This document shows, one piece after another, positions 6,370-12,292 of a DNA stretch of 12,292 bases; the first letter of the stretch is position 1, and each line of letters starts with the position of its first letter. The position numbers were made by a program, and so were the translations under genes. The DNA is from an uncultured Saprospiraceae bacterium (GTDB lineage Bacteria; Bacteroidota; Bacteroidia; Chitinophagales; Saprospiraceae). The notes under the pieces are model-generated. The model worked only from the letters and a program-made list of their open reading frames with translations. It ran no database searches and had not been told where the DNA came from. The stretch is taken from contig CALBVQ010000092.1 of assembly GCA_937969485.1 (NCBI GenBank), positions 1 to 12,292 of the forward strand, written 5' to 3'.

Positions 6370-6550
6370 TTAAATATGAATAGGTATTCCTTCCCACACA
6401 CCAATTTCCTTATTTCTCACATCTAGTTTATAAGCAGTAAATTCTGCTGACCACTTAAGCTTCGATCGATCACAAGCTTTTCATTACTAACAATTTCTCG
6501 GCTATCTTTTGGGCGGAAGCCCCAGAGAATAAGAGAATAAAAATCGTATG
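6370..6550 (-). pseudogene. Frameshifted remnant of a small secreted protein
   Basis: Two overlapping minus-strand frames together resemble one short exported protein. The first (6550-6470) reads HTIFILLFSGASAQKIAEKL before stopping: a hydrophobic core and an ASA-Q signal-peptidase site, the same end as in the CAP protein. The second (6480-6370) begins after stops and reads KACDRSKLKWSAEFTAYKLD and then VRNKEIGVWEGIPIHI to a TAA. A one-base shift near 6470-6480 would join them. There is no ATG in the first frame, and a TAA sits just upstream at 6551-6553, overlapping the TonB gene start. No family is recognised. Confidence 0.4.
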
Positions 6551-6552
6551 TT

Positions 6553-7305
6553 ATGGAAGATCGCATCATCAACAAAAAATGGACTAAAAATCGAAGCACC
6601 TACTTACTTGTAGGTTTCACCCTCACCCTCTTTTTCGTATTCTCAGCCTTTGAATGGGGAATACCACTACGTGCAGCACCTGAAGAAGCACCAACCTGGA
6701 CACCTCCTGAAGATATGAATCAGATCGTACGAACAAGTCAGCGAATAATCATGCCTAAACCCCCAATTGAGAAACTGCAGCAAGAAGTAAAAATCGATAT
6801 CCCTCCCAAGATTGTGACCGAAACAATCGCATATGAAACGAGCGATATAATTGACGCATATGATGCCAGTGAAGATTTCACAGGAGAAGAATTTATAGAG
6901 GAAAGTAAGAACGAAGGGAAAATAGAAATCAAAAAAGAAGAAGCTGAAGAAAGCATTTATATCCATGTCGCACGTATGCCTGTTTTCGGGGACTGTAGGG
7001 ACATTGACGATACAATAGTTCGCGAAGCCTGCTCAACCAAAGCACTGCTAAAATACATTTATGACAACATCCAATATCCGTCTGTGGCTAAGTATAATGG
7101 CTTAGAAGGCAAAGTATACGCGGAGATGGTCATCGGCAAAACAGGAGAACTTGATTCCTATAAAATCGTGCGATCGCCGAATCAGATCCTTTCAGATGCG
7201 GTGCTAAAAATGCTCGAAAACATGCCACCCTGGCAAGCTGGGATGAATAACTTCGAAGCAGTAAATGTGCGAATCACGATTCCTGTAGTTTTCGAACTGA
7301 ATTAA
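6553..7305 (+). CDS. TonB-family energy-transducing protein
   Basis: 250 residues. A basic cytoplasmic start (MEDRIINKKWTKNR) is followed by one membrane anchor (about 16-35), a periplasmic spacer rich in Pro near 47-86 and in Asp/Glu at 97-135, and a TonB C-terminal domain (about 165-250, with IQYP at 173-176, GLEGKVYAEMVIGKTGEL at 183-200 and PPWQAG at 225-230). Such proteins pass proton-motive energy from ExbB/ExbD to outer-membrane TonB-dependent transporters; no exbB, exbD or transporter gene lies nearby. The usual MPVFPGG-type linker before the domain is replaced here by MPVFGDC (142-148) with a second Cys at 160 (REACS), as in a two-cysteine subgroup, which may form a disulfide. The C-terminus is complete. 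Its last 4 bases overlap the 3' end of polA on the other strand. Confidence 0.88.
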   Translation: MEDRIINKKWTKNRSTYLLVGFTLTLFFVFSAFEWGIPLRAAPEEAPTWTPPEDMNQIVRTSQRIIMPKPPIEKLQQEVKIDIPPKIVTETIAYETSDIIDAYDASEDFTGEEFIEESKNEGKIEIKKEEAEESIYIHVARMPVFGDCRDIDDTIVREACSTKALLKYIYDNIQYPSVAKYNGLEGKVYAEMVIGKTGELDSYKIVRSPNQILSDAVLKMLENMPPWQAGMNNFEAVNVRITIPVVFELN

Positions 7306-10079
7306 TGCGCCTCTAGCCAGTTTTGGCCAACGTCCATTCCTATCTTAATAGGAACTTTAAGAGCTGGCAGTGCATTCTTCATTTCCGTATTCACTAACTC
7401 CTTGATCTCCTCGAGTTCAGGTTTATAGACATCGAATACCAATTCATCGTGCACTTGCATGATCATCTTGGACTTGTAATTCTTAGCTTTCATTTTATTG
7501 TGAATGCTAATCATTGCCAGTTTGATCATATCTGCAGCTGTACCTTGGATTGGTGTATTGATGGCCATCCGCTCAGCATTTCCTCGGGCAAGACTACTTT
7601 TTCCATTGATATCACGCAGGGTTCGTTTCCGTCCTTCCATCGTCTCCACATATCCTTTCTCTCTAGCGTCGGCCACGATCGTTTTCATGTAGTTTTCAAG
7701 ACCTGGAAACTGCTTGAAATATTGCTTGATCAGCTCACTCGCCTCGCTCCTTTTGATCCCGAGTTGACGACTTAAGTTAGTTGCTCCTGCACCATAAGTT
7801 ATTGAGAAATTAACAGTCTTCGCATTTCGCCTTTGCTCGGCTGTCACCTCATCGAAAGGTACCTCGTACACTTTCGCAGCGGTTGCTCTATGAAAATCTT
7901 GATCATTAAGAAACGCCTCAAGCATTCCCTCATCATTGCTAATGTCAGCAATTAACCGAAGCTCGATCTGAGAGTAATCTGCTGCTAATAGCACATAATC
8001 TTCGTCACGTGGTATAAATGCCTGTCGGATCTTTCGACCTGCTTCGTCCTTGATAGGAATGTTTTGTAAATTGGGGTTTTCAGAGCTTAATCGACCGGTT
8101 GCTGCACGGGCCTGATTGAAGCTACTGTGCACACGGCCCGTCTTGGAGTTGATAAGATTTGGCAAAGCGTCCACATAAGTCGACTTCAGTTTACTGTACT
8201 TTCTATACTGTAAAATTTCATTTACAATCTCGTTGTCAATCGCGAGCTCCGTCAATTTTTCAACATCTGTGCTATACTGCCCACTTGATGTTTTTCGCCA
8301 TCGATAAGGAATTTTCATCCGATCAAACAAAACCTCTCCGACCTGTTTCGGTGACCCTATATTGAACTTCACTCCCGCCATCTCGTAGATACTTTTTTCT
8401 TTCTCTAGAATCAATCCAGCTAACACAGTAGAATACTCATTTAGAAATTCACCACTAATCCGCACACCTGCATATTCCATGTCTGCCAGCACTTCGATCA
8501 GCGGTTCCTCAATCTTGTCATAAAGCGACTGCAACTTTTCTTTCTCTAATTGTTCGAAGAGGATATTTTTTATTTGCAAAGTAATGTCTGCATCCTCTCC
8601 AGCATATTCCGCCACCTTTTCAACCTCAATATCTCGCATGGTGAGCTGTCCTTTTCCTTTCCCTATCAACTTCTCGATCGGCACCATTTTGTAGCTCAGA
8701 TAAGCCTCCGACAAGTAATCCAGCTTATGTCTTTTGTCTGGCTCGAGTAGGTAATGCGCAATCATTGTATCGTAAAAATACCCTTGCACAGCGACATCAT
8801 ACCACCTCATCATTAGGATATCGTACTTGATATTCTGACCTATTTTCTTGATATCTTTATTTTCGAGAACTGGCTTGAATACTTCTATGATTTCCATCGC
8901 TTCTTCTCTTTTGGCCGATAGAGCCACATAATATGCCTCCTTATCCTTAATCGAAAAGGCAAGTCCCACAAGTTCCGCCTCATGCGGATTTATTCCGGTA
9001 GTTTCGGTATCAAAACTAATCGCGGGCTCCTTCGAAAGCACTTCTGCTAGTTTTTTGGATTCATCCAAAGAAGTAATCAGTGTATAATTATGCTCTACAC
9101 TTTTGATATCGTTATCTACCACAGTGTATGCCTCCTCTTTTTTGGGTGCTTGTGTTGCAGAAGGATTGGGGTTACCCCCAAAGAGAGTTCCTTGAACCAT
9201 ATCGCCCTGCCCAAGAATGGAGTGCGCTAGGCTTCTGAATTCCAGTTCTTGGAAAATGGTAGTCAGTGCCTCACGGTCCATCTCATCTATAACATATCTA
9301 GCATCATCAAATTGAATGGGAACCTCGGTATTTATCGTTGCTAACCATTTCGATTGTCTCGCTTGATCAGCAAAATTTACTAAATTCTCTTTTTGCTTTC
9401 CTTTCAACTCATCCGTAGAATCCAATAGTTTTTCCACAGATCCGTAAATCTTCAACAATTTACTGGCCGTCTTTGCACCGATTCCCGGAACACCTGGAAT
9501 ATTATCAGCAGAATCTCCTTGTAGACCCAGAACATCAATCACTTGTTCAACTTCTTGTATATCGAACTTTTCCAGTACCTCTGGAATCCCTAGAATCTCA
9601 ACACCATTACCCTGTCTAGAAGGCTTATACATAAATATATTTTCAGACACGAGTTGACAATAATCTTTGTCAGGAGTCACCATAAAAACCTGGAAACCTT
9701 CCTTTTCTGCCTGTTTTGCAAGCGTACCTATTATATCATCTGCCTCAAATTCCTGCATTTCAATAATGGGAATATTAAACCCTTCTACAATCTTCTTGAT
9801 ATAGGGTAGAGCGATCTTGATATCATCAGGCTGTTCCTCTCGTTGGGCTTTATAAGCAGGAAAGGCCTTATGGCGGAAAGTAGGGCCACTCATATCAAAT
9901 GAGACCGCAATATGCGTGGGATTCTGATTCTTCATAAGGTCCCACATAGTCCGCACAAATCCAGTGATGGCGGAAGTATTCACACCTTTAGAGTTAATGA
10001 GAGGTCTATTTATAAACGCAAAATGCGCTCTATACACAAGAGCGTGTCCATCCAAAAGAAATAATTTCTTGTTTGCCAT
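7302..10079 (-). CDS. polA: DNA polymerase I
   Basis: 925 residues from the ATG at 10079. It fills gaps and removes RNA primers in replication and repair, including the gap left by UvrC incision. All three domains are intact. Numbered from this ATG, the 5' nuclease (about 4-290) has Asp10, Asp62, Asp114-115, Asp137, Asp139, Asp189 and Asp192, with a helix-hairpin-helix (IPGVPGIGAKTASKLL). The 3'-5' proofreading exonuclease (about 330-510) keeps Asp357, Glu359, Asp420, Tyr492 and Asp496. The polymerase has motif A Asp701 (ADYSQIELR), the O-helix Arg751, Lys754, Phe758 and Tyr762, and motif C Asp878-Glu879 (VHDE). An in-frame TTG three codons upstream could extend it, but the ATG gives the canonical MANKKLFLLDGHALVYR start. 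It is convergent with the TonB gene: stop codons overlap (7302-7305), leaving no room for a terminator. Confidence 0.98.
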   Translation of the reverse strand: MANKKLFLLDGHALVYRAHFAFINRPLINSKGVNTSAITGFVRTMWDLMKNQNPTHIAVSFDMSGPTFRHKAFPAYKAQREEQPDDIKIALPYIKKIVEGFNIPIIEMQEFEADDIIGTLAKQAEKEGFQVFMVTPDKDYCQLVSENIFMYKPSRQGNGVEILGIPEVLEKFDIQEVEQVIDVLGLQGDSADNIPGVPGIGAKTASKLLKIYGSVEKLLDSTDELKGKQKENLVNFADQARQSKWLATINTEVPIQFDDARYVIDEMDREALTTIFQELEFRSLAHSILGQGDMVQGTLFGGNPNPSATQAPKKEEAYTVVDNDIKSVEHNYTLITSLDESKKLAEVLSKEPAISFDTETTGINPHEAELVGLAFSIKDKEAYYVALSAKREEAMEIIEVFKPVLENKDIKKIGQNIKYDILMMRWYDVAVQGYFYDTMIAHYLLEPDKRHKLDYLSEAYLSYKMVPIEKLIGKGKGQLTMRDIEVEKVAEYAGEDADITLQIKNILFEQLEKEKLQSLYDKIEEPLIEVLADMEYAGVRISGEFLNEYSTVLAGLILEKEKSIYEMAGVKFNIGSPKQVGEVLFDRMKIPYRWRKTSSGQYSTDVEKLTELAIDNEIVNEILQYRKYSKLKSTYVDALPNLINSKTGRVHSSFNQARAATGRLSSENPNLQNIPIKDEAGRKIRQAFIPRDEDYVLLAADYSQIELRLIADISNDEGMLEAFLNDQDFHRATAAKVYEVPFDEVTAEQRRNAKTVNFSITYGAGATNLSRQLGIKRSEASELIKQYFKQFPGLENYMKTIVADAREKGYVETMEGRKRTLRDINGKSSLARGNAERMAINTPIQGTAADMIKLAMISIHNKMKAKNYKSKMIMQVHDELVFDVYKPELEEIKELVNTEMKNALPALKVPIKIGMDVGQNWLEAH

Positions 10080-10324
10080 TCTATCCAAAATTTAAGAGCG
10101 GTGAAGTTAGCATGAAAATTTGTTTCTACAGGCTAATGCAGATAAAATTGCTAATTATTGTATGGATTATTGTTGGCTGAAAAAAAGTTGAAAAAAAATT
10201 ACTAATTAATCTTTTTCATAAAGTGTAAAAGAGAGTCATGTAAAAAATAGTGGAGACTAGACGATAACAAATAACAAAAACAACACATGTTTACAAAGTG
10301 CTATATAATGCATAATACATCTAG

Positions 10325-10504
10325 GGTATAAAAGGTATTTCTTGCAAAAATTGGCAAGTTATTGGCATTAAGGAGATACAGAAGACGAAACTCAATCTTT
10401 GGGATGTAGAAAAAGAAAGAGCGTTTCAGAAAGTACTGTCAGACGAACCGACGAAGAGCATTTTTGTAAAGAAATATGTACGTAGGGACAGCCACAATCG
10501 CTAA
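10325..10504 (+). pseudogene. Short coding-like frame without a start codon
   Basis: Between TAG (10322-10324) and TAA (10502-10504) a 59-codon frame contains a hydrophilic, coding-like run: KTKLNLWDVEKERAFQKVLS followed by DEPTKSIFVKKYVRRDSHNR. No ATG or GTG is available in frame. An AAGGAG at 10370-10375 looks like a ribosome binding site but has no start codon after it. It is probably the tail of a decayed gene; chance is possible. Confidence 0.25.
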
Positions 10505-10543
10505 GAGACCTCAATCGGCTACATTCCTGCATTACTCAATCTT

Positions 10544-10585
10544 CGATTGGGGACTGGTGCTAAATTAGGTGCCAGTTCCCGATCG
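10544..10585. repeat. Strong stem-loop, 14-bp stem
   Basis: CGATTGGGGACTGG (10544-10557) faces CCAGTTCCCGATCG (10572-10585) across a 14-base loop. Twelve of 14 pairs are Watson-Crick and the other two become G-U in RNA read on the plus strand, so the stem is unbroken there. This could be a structured RNA element or a cruciform. It is not followed by a long T run, so it is not a typical terminator. Confidence 0.6.
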
Positions 10586-11027
10586 ATTTTATTAAAGACG
10601 AAATATGTATTATGTAAAAATTGCCCTTCGGGACTACGACATAGAGCTAAACGACCCTCGACTGAAACTTTTCCTTTTCTTACTTTTAGTATGTTGCACG
10701 AAATTCGTTATGGGATTTCCGGTATAACGGGAGATCGATAAAACGCAATAAATTTTTTCTTGAATTGAAAAACCCAGCTATCTCAAGTTGGACCTTTTTT
10801 AAGGTAGCATCATATGATAATTTTGGTAGATGCTTGTTTTATCGCTATTTCCTTTTGGAACTACCCCCTTGTTTGTTCAGAACTTAAAAAATACACAAGA
10901 CTCGCTCCTATCGCACTGCGACATGCTTATGATAGCCCTTGTTACTGTTTCTCTGGATATGTACTACATGCCAAAAGTAACTAAAGTCTTAATCTAATAT
11001 CTATTTTATGAGGATAATGCTTTCTTT

Positions 11028-11051
11028 CTTATTGGGCTTTCGGCCCATAAG
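11028..11051. repeat. GC-rich hairpin in an AT-rich gap
   Basis: CTTATTGGGC, loop TTTCG, GCCCATAAG: a nine-pair stem with one bulged T. It stands out in base composition from the surrounding AT-rich DNA. A second, similar but weaker hairpin, TTTTAGGC-ttac-GCCAAAA, lies at 11182-11200. Function unknown; terminator-like or REP-like roles are both possible. Confidence 0.5.
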
Positions 11052-11403
11052 ATTTGTGGCATTTATTACAATTCAGAGACTTTTGCATTCTACAAGCTCA
11101 GTATCACGAGGTCTGGCTTGAGAAAGTGGGGCCTATTTTGTTTTAGATCGATGTACAGTGTCTATCGGGACTTTTCTTCTTTTTTAGGCTTACGCCAAAA
11201 GTTTTTCCCAATGTTTTATAAGTAAATATTAGATAACTGGTGTGGCAATACAGTTGTGATTTGTAGCAAAAGAAAATGCTGAGATGTATTGGTGGCAGTC
11301 GTTTCGGAATCTCGTAGTACGAAGTTTTTAGTAGCTTGGTGTTGGTAATTATTTAATGATTGTGGTTCATGATTTTTAAGGAATTGATTTCATGGCTGCC
11401 CGT

Positions 11404-11456
11404 CCGAAGCTGATGATTCGGTTCCCTCCTTTTCAATTGATATTTAATCAATTGAA
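11404..11456. repeat. Two adjacent hairpins upstream of the methyltransferase gene
   Basis: CCGAA (11404-11408) pairs with TTCGG (11417-11421). Immediately after comes a perfect 10-bp stem, TTCAATTGAT (11432-11441) with ATCAATTGAA (11447-11456), across a five-base loop. They lie about 95-150 bases before the ATG at 11551 and could be in its leader RNA, or be operator-like palindromes. Nothing in the sequence decides between these. Confidence 0.5.
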
Positions 11457-11550
11457 TCCTACGGACTAGTCGGTCATATAACAAAAGTTAGGTTTTTTGA
11501 AAGATGATAATGTTTGAGATTTGAAGCATCATTACAAAATACCTTTAAAT

Positions 11551-12292
11551 ATGAAAACAATGTTAACTACCTCGATCGATGTTTCAGTAAAACAAATGCT
11601 TGATACTTCCTACCAAAAATTAATCGCTGGAGATTTTCAAAATGCAATGGAAGCGCTTATGATTTCTCTTAGGAAGATTCTTGATGCGGTAGGATCAGAA
11701 AGAATGAACACTGAAATTAAAAACCAATGTATTGAACACCCCATCAGCAAATTGATATTTCAAGATCCGTGTACTTTTCGGTCGTATTCTAAACCAGAAG
11801 GTTATGCAGGAGATGCACATTTAATAGATTTTATTTATCGATTATCCACTTTTCCCATTAATACATCAGCGATAGGAAGACAACTCTTTACAATGAATAC
11901 CTCTTCGTCTTCGACTGAGTCCGTGAGATGGAGAGCGACACACTTAGCAGATTTAATAGACGAGACTTTTGAAAAGAAGGGAGATAAAATAAAAGTACTT
12001 AGTGTAGCATCAGGAAGATGTAGAGAATTATCTCTTGTTCCCAATGCAGAAGATAAGATCGAACGATTTGTTTGTTTGGATCAAGATAGAAAGAGCAATG
12101 ACATTGTTCGTGAAAATAATCCGCAGGATTTCTTGTATGTACATGATGAGTCAATTCTGTTTTTATTGAAGGAAGGGCTAGGTACACAAACATTCGATTT
12201 CATTTATTCAGCGGGGCTTTTCGATTACCTTGAAAAGAAGTTAGCAGCCAAGTTGATTCAGAAATTGTATAAAAATGTGGTCCAAGATGGTC
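11551..12292 (+). CDS. SAM-dependent methyltransferase, EF/3-hydroxypalmitate methyl ester (PhcB-like) family, cut by window end
   Basis: The first 247 codons of a gene that runs off the window. A helical N-terminal part (1-75) leads to the family's signature KPEGYAGDAHLIDFIYR (81-97), then a Rossmann methyltransferase fold. Motif I is KVLSVASGRCREL (148-160), motif II is FVCLDQD with acidic Asp177, and the post-motif segment FDFIYSAGLFDYLEKK (215-230) is typical. I recognise this arrangement from class I methyltransferases often annotated as extracellular factor (3-hydroxypalmitic acid methyl ester) biosynthesis proteins, related to PhcB of Ralstonia. The substrate in Bacteroidota is not known, so a signalling role is inference. 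The ATG at 11551 has no clear ribosome binding site; an in-frame ATG at codon 4 is an alternative. Confidence 0.8.
   Translation, partial: MKTMLTTSIDVSVKQMLDTSYQKLIAGDFQNAMEALMISLRKILDAVGSERMNTEIKNQCIEHPISKLIFQDPCTFRSYSKPEGYAGDAHLIDFIYRLSTFPINTSAIGRQLFTMNTSSSSTESVRWRATHLADLIDETFEKKGDKIKVLSVASGRCRELSLVPNAEDKIERFVCLDQDRKSNDIVRENNPQDFLYVHDESILFLLKEGLGTQTFDFIYSAGLFDYLEKKLAAKLIQKLYKNVVQDG

Larger units (their letters stand above)
5568..6552. other. Gene-free region built of repeats and gene remnants
   Basis: 985 bases between the CAP and TonB genes with no intact gene of normal size. In order it holds a weak terminator-like hairpin, an inverted copy of repeat B, a complete repeat A, a plus-strand coding remnant with an in-frame stop, and a minus-strand secreted-protein remnant with a frameshift. 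Each is listed separately. Confidence 0.7.
10089..11550. other. Long gene-free region between polA and the methyltransferase gene
   Basis: About 1.46 kb with no convincing gene. The left part (to about 10320) is AT-rich and must contain the minus-strand polA promoter; I found no exact TAnnTTTG at a good distance. A 59-codon frame without ATG (10325-10504) has coding character. From 10544 onward there are several stem-loops (listed separately), and a weak hairpin CCAGC-tatctcaa-GTTGG before six T at about 10773-10801 could be a terminator. The last 100 bases are the upstream region of the methyltransferase gene. No tRNA or known riboswitch was recognised. Confidence 0.55.

Noticed and set aside
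10080..10088. TTG start three codons upstream of the polA ATG
   Set aside because: The ATG at 10079 gives the canonical Pol I N-terminus; the extension adds no conserved residues and has no ribosome binding site.
10547..10741. 64-codon plus-strand frame starting inside the 10544-10585 stem-loop, and an overlapping 40-codon frame (10605-10727, MYYVKIALRDYDIELNDPRL then a hydrophobic end)
   Set aside because: Two mutually overlapping frames, one beginning within a strong hairpin, with no ribosome binding site and no recognised family. The second is slightly protein-like but not enough to call.
11835..12193. Minus-strand frames near the right edge
   Set aside because: They are antisense to the methyltransferase gene, whose plus-strand frame is open to the window end and carries family motifs.
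1..12292. CRISPR arrays, complete insertion sequences, tRNA or rRNA genes, phage genes, defence systems
   Set aside because: No regularly spaced repeats, transposase, cloverleaf, rRNA-like sequence or recognisable defence domain was seen in any part of the window.

Overview
The window looks like a piece of a Bacteroidota chromosome, most likely a marine-type Cytophagales relative. The reasons are the AT-rich DNA, poor Shine-Dalgarno sequences, a Bacteroidota-style TonB C-terminal protein, a DUF937-like protein, a lipoprotein rich in tetratricopeptide repeats, and Pol I, UvrC and MgsA sequences of Bacteroidota character. Genus-level placement is inference. I see no rRNA, tRNA, CRISPR array or complete insertion sequence.

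Layout. 1-675 has no gene. It holds a MITE-like palindromic repeat (repeat A, 1-138, cut by the window edge), an inserted-looking hairpin segment, and a decayed second repeat (repeat B, 330-536). 676-1290 is a DUF937-like protein with two DxDxDG loops, followed by a possible 55-residue membrane peptide (1444-1611) and a TPR lipoprotein (1643-2689). On the minus strand, mgsA (4519-4896) and uvrC (2705-4516) lie 2 nt apart as an operon, convergent with the TPR gene. A secreted CAP/SCP-domain protein (5073-5567) is divergent from mgsA.

5568-6552 is a graveyard. It holds an inverted copy of repeat B with a still-open 39-codon frame, a complete copy of repeat A, a plus-strand gene remnant broken by a stop, and a minus-strand remnant of a small secreted protein broken by a frameshift. 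Then come a TonB-family protein (6553-7305) and, convergent with stop codons overlapping, polA (7302-10079). 10089-11550 has no convincing gene but several strong stem-loops. The window ends inside a SAM-dependent methyltransferase gene (11551 to edge) of the family annotated as extracellular-factor/3-hydroxypalmitic acid methyl ester biosynthesis (PhcB-like).

Functionally this is mostly ordinary housekeeping: excision repair, Pol I and methylglyoxal synthesis, plus cell-envelope proteins (lipoprotein, CAP, TonB). The less ordinary content is the two repeat families, which sit together at both ends of the 676-5567 gene block, and the end-of-window methyltransferase with its long structured upstream region.
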